In this document: piece after piece, positions 17,284-23,175 of the stretch
Layout of the letters: each line of letters begins with the position of its first letter
Position numbering within the stretch: position 1 is the stretch's first letter
Virus record (IMG/VR): IMGVR_UViG_3300030116_004748
Coordinates: 1 to 27,576 of that record
Length of the DNA stretch: 27,576 nucleotides
Direction: 5' to 3' (one strand)
DNA from: a virus
Notes under the pieces: model-generated
Seen by the model: the letters and a program-made list of their open reading frames with translations, nothing else
What the model was told of the DNA's origin: nothing
Database searches by the model: none
Made by a program: the position numbers and the translations under genes

Positions 17284-17688
17284 ATGGGATTAGAAGTTAA
17301 AAAATATAGTGATGTTCACACAAAGACAGGTTCTGAAAAATTAGCTTTAAAACAAAAGTTTGATGATGGTCATTTAAACATTTTACTAGACCTTGCCGAT
17401 CAAGATATAAACCCAGAATTTGGTGCTTTATTATATCAGATTCAACAAATGCAAGATGATATTACTGAAGTTAGGAGATATTTAACACAAGAAGTTGGTG
17501 ATGGTGCTAAAGGTGACACAGGACCACAAGGTCCACAAGGTCCTAGAGGTCAAGATGGAGCTGATGGTAAAGATGGTAGAGATGGTACAACAGATGCTTC
17601 AAAATTAGATGCTAGTACACTACCTACAAAAAAACCAAAACAAAAAGGGTTATTATATAACGATAAAGGGATAGTTAAAATATCATAA
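17284..17688 (+). CDS. Collagen-like tail fibre protein
   Basis: 134 aa. Residues 1-73 include a helical, coil-prone segment (FGALLYQIQQMQDDITEVRRY) suited to trimerisation. Residues 74-100 are nine Gly-X-Y triplets (GAKGDTGPQGPQGPRGQDG...), a collagen triple helix; a lysine-rich tail follows, ending LLYNDKGIVKIS. Such proteins form short rigid trimeric stalks on phage tails. It begins two bases after the tail-tip gene, so a structural attachment role is likely. Confidence 0.78.
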   Translation: MGLEVKKYSDVHTKTGSEKLALKQKFDDGHLNILLDLADQDINPEFGALLYQIQQMQDDITEVRRYLTQEVGDGAKGDTGPQGPQGPRGQDGADGKDGRDGTTDASKLDASTLPTKKPKQKGLLYNDKGIVKIS

Positions 17689-17694
17689 ATATAA

Positions 17695-17752
17695 AAGAGG
17701 ATGGGTGTAATTATTTTTAGCTACCTTTTCGATGATTACATCCTTTCCTCTT
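17695..17752 (+). terminator. Large hairpin between tail and lysis modules
   Basis: AAGAGGA (17695-17701) pairs with TCCTCTT (17746-17752), and GGGTGTAAT (17703-17711) pairs with ATTACATCC (17735-17743) with one G-T pair; a small internal loop and a 23-base apical loop separate them. A T-rich stretch (TTAATTTT) follows. It probably terminates or attenuates tail-operon transcription. The right arm covers an ATG at 17732, which is why the downstream gene is started at 17765. Confidence 0.65.
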
Positions 17753-17764
17753 AATTTTAAAACA

Positions 17765-17992
17765 ATGCAAGTAACGATAGGAATAATAGAATTAGTAATA
17801 TCAATAATTATATTACTTACAACAGCAGTTGGAGTGTGGTCTACCCTTCAAACAAAGGTTACTAAACTTTCATCAAGGGTTTATCATTTAGAGCAATCCG
17901 ACAATGAATTAAAAACAATATTAGCAGATATATCGGCTAAGTTACACCACATTGAATTACTATTAGCATCTAATCAAATAAAACAAAAATGA
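17765..17992 (+). CDS. Small membrane protein with coiled coil (possible holin or spanin-like)
   Basis: 75 aa from ATG 17765 (an in-frame ATG at 17732 lies inside the preceding hairpin). One N-terminal membrane segment, IGIIELVISIIILLTTAVGVW (about 5-25), is followed by a helical, coil-forming region (TKLSSRVYHLEQSDNELKTI). It overlaps the next small membrane gene by 4 bases and lies two genes before the M15 peptidase, so a lysis role is suggested by context only. No family recognised. Confidence 0.68.
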   Translation: MQVTIGIIELVISIIILLTTAVGVWSTLQTKVTKLSSRVYHLEQSDNELKTILADISAKLHHIELLLASNQIKQK

Positions 17993-18222
17993 GTAAAGAA
18001 ATACAAGATACTACATTTAGTATTAGTTTAAAGACATTATTTAGTATTTGTGCTTTTTTATTTTTATTAATTGGTGAATACATTGTTTTACAGAAAGACA
18101 TAACTGAAGCAAAAAATTTACCTAAATCCGAATTAAGTAAAATAGAATTTGAATTTAGTAATCAAAAATTACAAGCTCAAATAGATGTTTTAAAGAAAGA
18201 AATAGAATTATTAAAAGATTAG
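17989..18222 (+). CDS. Small membrane protein with C-terminal coiled coil
   Basis: 77 aa with one membrane segment (about residues 14-34, LKTLFSICAFLFLLIGEYIVL) followed by a charged helical tail (LQAQIDVLKKEIELLKD at the end). Start overlaps the previous stop as ATGA and the gene ends six bases before the peptidase start. Architecture mirrors its upstream neighbour, so the two may act as a pair in lysis (holin plus accessory, or spanin-like). Sequence gives no decisive family. Confidence 0.68.
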   Translation: MSKEIQDTTFSISLKTLFSICAFLFLLIGEYIVLQKDITEAKNLPKSELSKIEFEFSNQKLQAQIDVLKKEIELLKD

Positions 18223-18228
18223 TAATGT

Positions 18229-18696
18229 ATGAGGTTAAGCAAAAACTTTGTGTTATCAGAGTTCACTCGAAGCAACACAGCCAAAAGATTAGGCATAGAC
18301 AATGAGCCTAATAAAATACATATACAAAACATTAAAGAACTTGTCACTAAAGTTTTGCAACCTGTTAGGTCTGGTGTCGGTTCTATTCGTATTACTAGTG
18401 GTTATCGTTCTCCACAACTTTCTAAAGCTGTTGGTAGCAGTAGTAAGTCACAGCATTGTAAAGGTCAAGCAGCTGACATTCAATATTGGGAAAATGGAAA
18501 AATGAATAATAAATTTATTTACGATTACATTATTGATAATGCTATTGATTTTGATCAAATGATTAATGAATTTGATTTTTCTTGGATTCATATATCTTAT
18601 AAAGATAAAGATAATAGAAGGGAAGTTTTAGAAGCCTACAAAGATGATAAAGGTAAAACAAAATATAAATTTGCTGACGATATAATTACACTATGA
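18229..18696 (+). CDS. Peptidoglycan M15-type peptidase (endolysin)
   Basis: 155 aa of the peptidase M15_3 group, zinc D-Ala-D-Ala-type carboxy/endopeptidases that cut cell-wall cross-bridges at lysis. Metal-site motifs are visible: 'QHCKGQAAD' (His76, Asp83) and 'FSWIHIS' (His121), together with 'RITSGYRSPQLS' (about 54-65) and an N-terminal 'NFVLSEFTRSNTAKRLG' typical of the family. No signal peptide is seen, so export would rely on the neighbouring holins. It overlaps the following holin by 4 bases. Confidence 0.9.
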   Translation: MRLSKNFVLSEFTRSNTAKRLGIDNEPNKIHIQNIKELVTKVLQPVRSGVGSIRITSGYRSPQLSKAVGSSSKSQHCKGQAADIQYWENGKMNNKFIYDYIIDNAIDFDQMINEFDFSWIHISYKDKDNRREVLEAYKDDKGKTKYKFADDIITL

Positions 18697-19088
18697 TAAA
18701 AAATATTTTAAAAAGTTTGGTAGGTCAAGCATCTACAATTATAGATGAAGTAGTTACAACTGATGAAGAAAGAAAGAAACTTAAAAATGAATTTAAAAAA
18801 GTCGTACAAGACCACGAAAAAAAAATGTTTGAATTAGAAGTAGAAGATAGAAAGAGTGCTAGAGTAATGTTTATGGATGATAGTATTATACAAAAAGTAT
18901 TAGCTATTATATTTACTTGTGCTTATTTCTTTTTATCATATACTATGTTCAAATTTTTTGTTTTAAATAGTATAGAATTATCTAATTACGAAATAGGATT
19001 TGTAAGTAGTGTATTTGGTGCTATGTCAAGTAAAGTAAATACAATTATAGATTTCTTTTTTGGTGGATCATCTAAGCAAGATAAATAA
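18693..19088 (+). CDS. Holin, 3TM/GTA-holin-like family
   Basis: 131 aa. A charged helical N-terminal half (ERKKLKNEFKKVVQDHEKKM, EVEDRKSARVMF) precedes membrane segments at about 67-90 (VLAIIFTCAYFFLSYTMFKFF) and 100-122, ending in 'IIDFFFGGSSKQDK'. This matches the 3TM holin family, in which a polar helix precedes membrane helices and a 'YFGxS' -like end. It follows the endolysin with ATGA overlap and would form the pore that triggers lysis. Confidence 0.75.
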   Translation: MIKNILKSLVGQASTIIDEVVTTDEERKKLKNEFKKVVQDHEKKMFELEVEDRKSARVMFMDDSIIQKVLAIIFTCAYFFLSYTMFKFFVLNSIELSNYEIGFVSSVFGAMSSKVNTIIDFFFGGSSKQDK

Positions 19089-19093
19089 CTTAT

Positions 19094-19396
19094 ATGCCAT
19101 ACTTACCTAAAGGTAGAAAACCTAAAAACATATTAAATAGTAGAGAGAAAAATAAATCTTGGGGTGGAGATACATCATTTTATAGACGAGCAGCTTGGAG
19201 AAAATTAAGGCTTATAGTATTAAGAGAAAATCCATTATGTGTACATTGTGCTGATAAAGGCATAACAAAACAAGCTGATGTAGTAGATCACATTGTACCT
19301 GTAAAAAAATGGAAAGAAGGTGAGTTAGAGCAAAGCAATTTACAAGGCTTATGCCATCCTTGTCATAATAGAAAAACTTATAATGAAAATAAATAG
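19094..19396 (+). CDS. HNH endonuclease
   Basis: 100 aa. HNH motif with two zinc-binding pairs: 'CVHC' (Cys49, Cys52), 'DHIVPV' (Asp65-His66), Asn82 in 'SNLQGLCHPCHNRKT' with Cys87, Cys90 and His91. HNH proteins of this size are common next to terminase genes in HK97-like phages and can assist packaging cleavage. Here it closes the lysis module instead, though a circular or permuted genome could change its distance to terS. It overlaps the next nuclease by 14 bases. Confidence 0.92.
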   Translation: MPYLPKGRKPKNILNSREKNKSWGGDTSFYRRAAWRKLRLIVLRENPLCVHCADKGITKQADVVDHIVPVKKWKEGELEQSNLQGLCHPCHNRKTYNENK

Positions 19397-19772
19397 ATAT
19401 AGAAGCAAATATGAAGAAGATGTTTGTGGTAAATTAACTGAAGCTAATATAGACTTTGATTATGAAACAATTAATATTCATTATCAGATTACCGAACAAC
19501 GAAGATATACACCTGATGTTATATTACCAAATGGAATCATTATTGAATTAAAAGGTAGGTTTACAGCTAAAGATAGAAAGAAAATGTTATTAGTTGTAGA
19601 GCAATATCCAGACTTAGATATAAGAATGGTATTTATGAGATCTAATAATAGATTATATAAACATAGTAACACCACATATGCCCAATGGTGTGACAAACAT
19701 AATATTAAATGGGCAGATAAATATATACCTAAACAATGGATTCAAGAAAAGAGAAAACTCCCAAAGAAATAG
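19383..19772 (+). CDS. T7 endonuclease I-like Holliday junction resolvase
   Basis: 129 aa, strongly like T7 gp3 over almost its full length. The catalytic set is conserved: Glu11 in 'RSKYEEDV', Asp45 in 'RRYTPDVILPNG', Glu55 and Lys57 in 'IIIELKG', matching T7 Glu20, Asp55, Glu65 and Lys67 with identical D-E-K spacing. Further agreement is seen in 'DRKKMLLVVEQYPDLDIRMVF' and 'HNIKWADKYIPKQWI'. It would resolve branched DNA before packaging, and its place at the end of the late genes next to the HNH nuclease agrees with that. Confidence 0.93.
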   Translation: MKINRYRSKYEEDVCGKLTEANIDFDYETINIHYQITEQRRYTPDVILPNGIIIELKGRFTAKDRKKMLLVVEQYPDLDIRMVFMRSNNRLYKHSNTTYAQWCDKHNIKWADKYIPKQWIQEKRKLPKK

Positions 19773-19873
19773 CACAAGAAACCTATGAAAGTTGGATAGT
19801 GGATGCAGTTGAAGAAGAACCGGAAGATTGTCAAAATTGTGACGATGAATGTAATGGTTCGTGTGATGGGTAA
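19736..19873 (+). CDS. Cysteine-rich mini-protein (45 aa)
   Basis: A short open frame overlapping the resolvase by 37 bases in another frame. It encodes an acidic protein with a C-terminal knuckle-like cluster CQNCDDECNGSC (Cys32, 35, 39, 43), spacing C-x2-C-x3-C-x3-C, which could bind zinc or iron. Acidic residues are abundant (VEEEPED). The stop lies immediately before the convergent terminator, which is the position expected of the last gene of the operon. Unknown function; it may be real because the Cys pattern is unlikely in random AT-rich sequence. Confidence 0.5.
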   Translation: MDSRKEKTPKEIAQETYESWIVDAVEEEPEDCQNCDDECNGSCDG

Positions 19874-19878
19874 AAAAG

Positions 19879-19898
19879 AGAGGACAATTTAGTCCTCT
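19879..19898. terminator. Bidirectional terminator between convergent gene blocks
   Basis: AGAGGAC (19879-19885) pairs with GTCCTCT (19892-19898) around AATTTA. A-run 19872-19877 and T-rich 19898-19908 give U-tracts on both strands. It separates the + strand late genes, ending at 19873, from the - strand genes; the - strand gene ends inside it, its stop TAA lying in the loop (19889-19891). Confidence 0.85.
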
Positions 19899-20176
19899 TT
19901 TTGTTTTTCTAAGTTTTGTATTTCTAAGTCTAGCATTTTTCTATTATGATCACCATTATCTTCAGTCATATTCCACTCGTAAGTAAAAGGCATATCTTCT
20001 AATTCCTGTATTATCTTTTCTAAATATACTGCTAAATCCATTGCTTCTTCTTGGGCGTGTTTTAGCCATTGTAACTTAGTCAAATCTTTTCGATCCATAT
20101 TAGTACCATATTTTATTTTACCTAACTTAGATCGCTTTAAAATCTTATCACAAACTTTGTTTTCTATACTACTCAT
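19889..20176 (-). CDS. MazG-like nucleotide pyrophosphohydrolase-type protein
   Basis: 95 aa from ATG 20176; a longer frame from a TTG at 20191 is less likely. The core 'KIKYGTNMDRKDLTKLQWLKHAQEEAMDLAVYLEKII' shows the HA-x-EE-x-x-D helix of MazG-like proteins found in many phages (Glu pairs and Asp that bind Mg-nucleotide). A role in adjusting nucleotide pools or ppGpp is possible but not shown. It is separated from the upstream genes by a terminator on the same strand (20202-20229), so it may be transcribed on its own or by read-through. Confidence 0.68.
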   Translation of the reverse strand: MSSIENKVCDKILKRSKLGKIKYGTNMDRKDLTKLQWLKHAQEEAMDLAVYLEKIIQELEDMPFTYEWNMTEDNGDHNRKMLDLEIQNLEKQKED

Positions 20177-20201
20177 AGTTTTTATTTGCAATATACAAAA
20201 A

Positions 20202-20229
20202 AAAGAGAGTGCAATAAAGCACCCTCTTT
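20202..20229 (-). terminator. Rho-independent terminator on the - strand
   Basis: On the - strand AAAGAGGGTGC (20229-20219), loop TTTATT, GCACTCTCTTT (20212-20202) form an 11-bp stem with one C-A mismatch, followed by a run of T to 20197. It should end transcription of the - strand gene group after the nuclease-like gene, 43 bases beyond that gene's stop and 26 bases before the MazG-like start. Confidence 0.8.
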
Positions 20230-20271
20230 ACAACCAAAAAACTTACTATTATGAGAAACAAAGTAAGAAGG

Positions 20272-20703
20272 TCAAATATACAAAACTTTTCCTTTATCGT
20301 AATCTAAAAAAGTAACATATTTATAAACATAATTTTTTCTCCCAAAGCTAGTTGTTTCTGGCATCGTTCTCCAACTCCATTGTTTTATTCTTGTTTTATT
20401 TAAATTAAAAACTAATACAGAATCACAATCAAAAAAGTTTATATATAAGCCTTGTGATTTTTTTTCATTCTTTGTTTTTCTTAATATTCTTTCGTACTTG
20501 TGCATTTCTAATATTAAGCCTTCAGGATATTTTTCTTTTGCATAATCTAAAGTAAAACTTCTTTGTTTCATTTCACAATAGAACTTTCTTGAATCCCATT
20601 CGTAAGTAAAGTCCCAGAAGTCATATTTCTTTTCTGAAGGAACACAATCTATTTTATACTTAATAGCGAATCGGTTTAACAAGTCAAGTTCTTTATCATT
20701 CAT
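20272..20703 (-). CDS. Possible PD-(D/E)XK-type nuclease, unknown family
   Basis: 143 aa. It has an arrangement reminiscent of restriction-endonuclease-fold proteins: 'KYDFWDFTYEW' (Asp28/Asp31) followed by 'FYCEMKQRS' (Glu44-x-Lys46), then helices and 'GLYINFFDCDSVLVFNL'. Many aromatic residues. The first in-frame ATG overlaps the Mom-like gene by 4 bases, implying coupled translation, so the two products may act in the same process. No named family recognised; the nuclease idea rests only on the D...ExK spacing and could be wrong. Confidence 0.55.
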   Translation of the reverse strand: MNDKELDLLNRFAIKYKIDCVPSEKKYDFWDFTYEWDSRKFYCEMKQRSFTLDYAKEKYPEGLILEMHKYERILRKTKNEKKSQGLYINFFDCDSVLVFNLNKTRIKQWSWRTMPETTSFGRKNYVYKYVTFLDYDKGKVLYI

Positions 20704-21341
20704 AGTATAGAAAGTTGTGTGTTAGTTTTATAACTAGAATCATATCGCTTGTTTTCACCTTTAGGATAATCTTCTTTCTTATATTTTAATTCTCTTATCC
20801 ACTTCTTATTTTCTCTTTTATTACCTGTAAAGTAAATGTATCTATGTTTTCTTGGTCTTTCTCTTAATGATAATTCTTTGTTAAGATAACGCTTATTATC
20901 AGTAACTGTTTTACTATGTAAATGAGGATTATTGGCATCATATCTTTCTAATCTTTTAGCACTTAACCCTGTATAAATCCAATTAGTAGCTTGATAGATG
21001 TAACCATTATGATTCATACTTGTATCAGCGTAACTTACAATAATTAAACTTGGAAGCATCTTTAACGACTTACTTAAAAATCTTGATAGTGTATTTTTAG
21101 GTAAATTATCGTTTACACATAATCTATTAAGCTCATAAACAAATTCCTTATTATGTTTGCCACAAACTCCAACACATAAAGCGTTACTAGCTGGCTTACC
21201 AAAAGTACATACACCATTTAACACACCATCAATAAATAAACCAAAAGAATATGAAACTGAACACATTCTTTTAGCATAGTGTTTTTTTAGTAACCACTCT
21301 TTGTAGTCATCTCTATTAATGCTTTTTACTTTTATTTCCAT
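20700..21341 (-). CDS. Mom-like DNA adenine modification protein (GNAT-type fold)
   Basis: 213 aa from ATG 21341, 4 bases after the upstream stop; a longer in-frame start (21389) would overlap that gene and is rejected. Conserved-looking features are HY at 21-22, 'SYSFGLFIDGVLNGVCTFG' (30-48), 'YELNRLCV' (69-76), 'NTLSRFLSKSLKMLP' (83-97), 'VSYADTSMNHNGYIYQATNWIYTG' split around Asp106 and His111. This is the pattern of Mom family proteins; phage Mu Mom converts adenine in DNA to a carbamoylmethyl-type derivative to evade restriction. Similarity is by eye; the exact base product here is unknown. It forms a coupled group with the PP-loop gene before and nuclease-like gene after. Confidence 0.75.
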   Translation of the reverse strand: MEIKVKSINRDDYKEWLLKKHYAKRMCSVSYSFGLFIDGVLNGVCTFGKPASNALCVGVCGKHNKEFVYELNRLCVNDNLPKNTLSRFLSKSLKMLPSLIIVSYADTSMNHNGYIYQATNWIYTGLSAKRLERYDANNPHLHSKTVTDNKRYLNKELSLRERPRKHRYIYFTGNKRENKKWIRELKYKKEDYPKGENKRYDSSYKTNTQLSIL

Positions 21342-21345
21342 TTTT

Positions 21346-22194
21346 TTATAAACCACAATAACCTGAATCACATTCGGTAAAATCATCAAATGATAATTCG
21401 TGTTGAGGTTTATGTTTTTTAATTTGTTCGTATGTTATTTCGGATTTAAATCTACTATTTTTATATCCTGAGTTTTCTAAATCACTAAAAAATTGCATTT
21501 TATTTTTGTGTTCACTATTCCAAAGTTTATTTAATAAAATATTATTTCTATGAAAGCATCCAACACAATTATTTAATTCTGCAAATCTAACATCCTTATC
21601 TTGCCAATAATTTTCAATACTATCTTTGTAAATATTGTCGATAATTAAAGGAAATGATGGTACTCTCCATCCAAATTCCTTCCAAATATTTCTATCATTT
21701 TTATTACCAACTACAAATTTATCATATTGAATACCATCTTTTAATCTTTTCATCATTGACTTACTTCTTCTCATTTCATTTGCCCTAAATCCTATTCTCA
21801 TTTCACATAATTCTCTGACTTCACTATACCACCATTGCATAATTGGTTTCATTTTCATTTCAATAGTACAAAATCTTTGAGTCTTATTTGGTAAATATAT
21901 ATTACCATTTTTTCTTAATACTATTTCTTCAAATGTATTACCTGTAAGCCAAGTTATTTTTCTACCAATAAACTGCTCTAAATCCAACATAGTGTAAATG
22001 ATTTCATCCATTTCTAAAGTTCCAACAAAATCACATCCTATCTTTTCAGAAACTATTTTTCTTATACTACTATCTTTAAATTCACAGGATTTTTTATTAG
22101 TTCTTACTAGTGCAAAAACATCGTAATCAGCAGGATAATTAGCTGCTATGTATGCAGAAGTTTTACCACCTGAAATAGAATTAACTGTTTTCAT
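21346..22194 (-). CDS. PP-loop ATPase, PAPS-reductase-like (adenine nucleotide alpha-hydrolase)
   Basis: 282 aa. 'SISGGKTSAYIA' (SGGKTS 8-13) is a PP-loop that binds ATP and adenylates a substrate. 'RFCTIEMKMKP' (107-117) matches the R-x-CT-x3-K-x2-P element of the PAPS reductase/DndC branch. C-terminal Cys pairs (Cys210/213 in 'NNCVGCFHR', Cys275/280 in 'CDSGYCGL') could bind metal or a cluster. Family members activate sulfate, thiolate tRNA, build phosphorothioate DNA or make deazaguanines. The substrate cannot be read from sequence; its position before a Mom-like gene suggests DNA modification. The start overlaps the preceding gene's end by 14 bases. Confidence 0.8.
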   Translation of the reverse strand: MKTVNSISGGKTSAYIAANYPADYDVFALVRTNKKSCEFKDSSIRKIVSEKIGCDFVGTLEMDEIIYTMLDLEQFIGRKITWLTGNTFEEIVLRKNGNIYLPNKTQRFCTIEMKMKPIMQWWYSEVRELCEMRIGFRANEMRRSKSMMKRLKDGIQYDKFVVGNKNDRNIWKEFGWRVPSFPLIIDNIYKDSIENYWQDKDVRFAELNNCVGCFHRNNILLNKLWNSEHKNKMQFFSDLENSGYKNSRFKSEITYEQIKKHKPQHELSFDDFTECDSGYCGL

Positions 22195-22525
22195 TATCTT
22201 TCAATAATTTATTTAATATGTTCAATTCATTCTTTAATTCAATTACTGCATTAGCCATTTCCATTTCATTAGCATTAGCTAGTAGCTTTTCTCTTTTATA
22301 AGCCATCATTTGTGTATGCACCCAAGTAAATGCTAAAGCACTTTCTTCAAACACTTTTAGTCTAGGCATAAGTTTATGTGCTTTCGGATGTCCTTCAATT
22401 TGCTTAAACATACTCATAACTTCTTTTTGATGTGCTATAAATTTATCAAGACTATTCATTTCGTCAAGATTTGGATCAGCATCTCTGAGTAGCTGAATGG
22501 CTTTCATTGTAATTTCGTCAGGCAT
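22181..22525 (-). CDS. Hypothetical helical protein
   Basis: 114 aa, almost entirely helix-forming, Met-rich and charged: 'LDKFIAHQKEVMSMFKQIEG', 'ALAFTWVHTQMMAYKREKLL', and a coiled-coil-like end 'VIELKNELNILNKLLKD'. No motif I recognise. It lies three bases after the methyltransferase gene and overlaps the PP-loop gene by 14 bases, so it is translated with that group. It might be a small partner or adaptor; that is only context. Confidence 0.8.
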   Translation of the reverse strand: MPDEITMKAIQLLRDADPNLDEMNSLDKFIAHQKEVMSMFKQIEGHPKAHKLMPRLKVFEESALAFTWVHTQMMAYKREKLLANANEMEMANAVIELKNELNILNKLLKDNENS

Positions 22526-22528
22526 AAT

Positions 22529-23173
22529 TTAAAGTATAGTTAATTGGTTAGATTGATTTGATTTTTGAATGTTTAATGCTGTTTCTAATATTTTTTTACC
22601 AGATATATAATCAACTAAGTTTCTTGCAATTTTCATAACTGATTGACTTCCTTTATATTTATTAAAGTCGTAATCGTGTAATTTACACAAGTCTTTAAAC
22701 TCATCTTTACCTTGACAAACAGTAACTTTTCTATCACTTAAAATATTTGGTAAATTAAAATTAGTCCAATATAAATGTCTATTTCTTTTAATTGGATTTA
22801 ATAAAGGCTCATAGTAAGGTATAACATTTTCGACTACATATTTACCTTTAAAATGTGTTTTTAGAAATATTATTTCTTCATAAAGTTTCATATCAGGGTA
22901 AATAGGATCTCTACCATTTGCACCTATACTCCAATATCTTGCTCTACTATGTGATGGGCAAGGTGGACTCGTCCATATAAAATCAAAATCTTTATAGTGT
23001 TTTAATAAATATGTATGTGCATCTGCCACAATAACCTTGTCATTAGGAAACCTTTCTTGATATAATTTAGCTAATTCAACATCTAATTCAACAGCAGTAA
23101 CTTCTATGTCAGCTACTTCATCCCACTTATATCTATTACCACCTAAACAAGCATATAGATTTAAAATTTTCAT
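22529..23173 (-). CDS. DNA (cytosine-5) methyltransferase, compact
   Basis: 214 aa, shorter than the usual 300+ aa. AdoMet motif I-like 'LNLYACLGGNRYKW' (4-17), acidic motif II 'VTAVELD', motif IV 'IWTSPPCPSHSRAR' with the catalytic Cys72, motif VI 'VVENVIPYY' (Glu115), motif VIII-like 'NRHLYWTNF', and a motif X-like 'ARNLVDYISGKKI'. All catalytic elements needed for C5 methylation are present, but the target-recognition region after motif VIII is very short. Solitary phage enzymes of this kind protect phage DNA from host restriction. No partner endonuclease was found beside it, so it is probably an orphan. Confidence 0.83.
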   Translation of the reverse strand: MKILNLYACLGGNRYKWDEVADIEVTAVELDVELAKLYQERFPNDKVIVADAHTYLLKHYKDFDFIWTSPPCPSHSRARYWSIGANGRDPIYPDMKLYEEIIFLKTHFKGKYVVENVIPYYEPLLNPIKRNRHLYWTNFNLPNILSDRKVTVCQGKDEFKDLCKLHDYDFNKYKGSQSVMKIARNLVDYISGKKILETALNIQKSNQSNQLTIL

Positions 23174-23175
23174 AA

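Noticed and set aside
20251-20271. Weak CTTACT/AGTAAG inverted repeat around 20249-20270
   Set aside because: A 6-bp AT-rich stem with a 14-base loop is expected by chance here; the adjacent strong hairpin explains termination.
20251-20307. 18-codon + strand frame starting ATGAGAAAC
   Set aside because: It runs into the antisense coding region, has no conserved feature, and sits behind the - strand terminator without a promoter.
20795-20803. TTATCCACT, one base from a consensus DnaA box
   Set aside because: It lies alone inside the Mom-like coding sequence with no companion boxes and no AT-rich unwinding pattern beyond the background.
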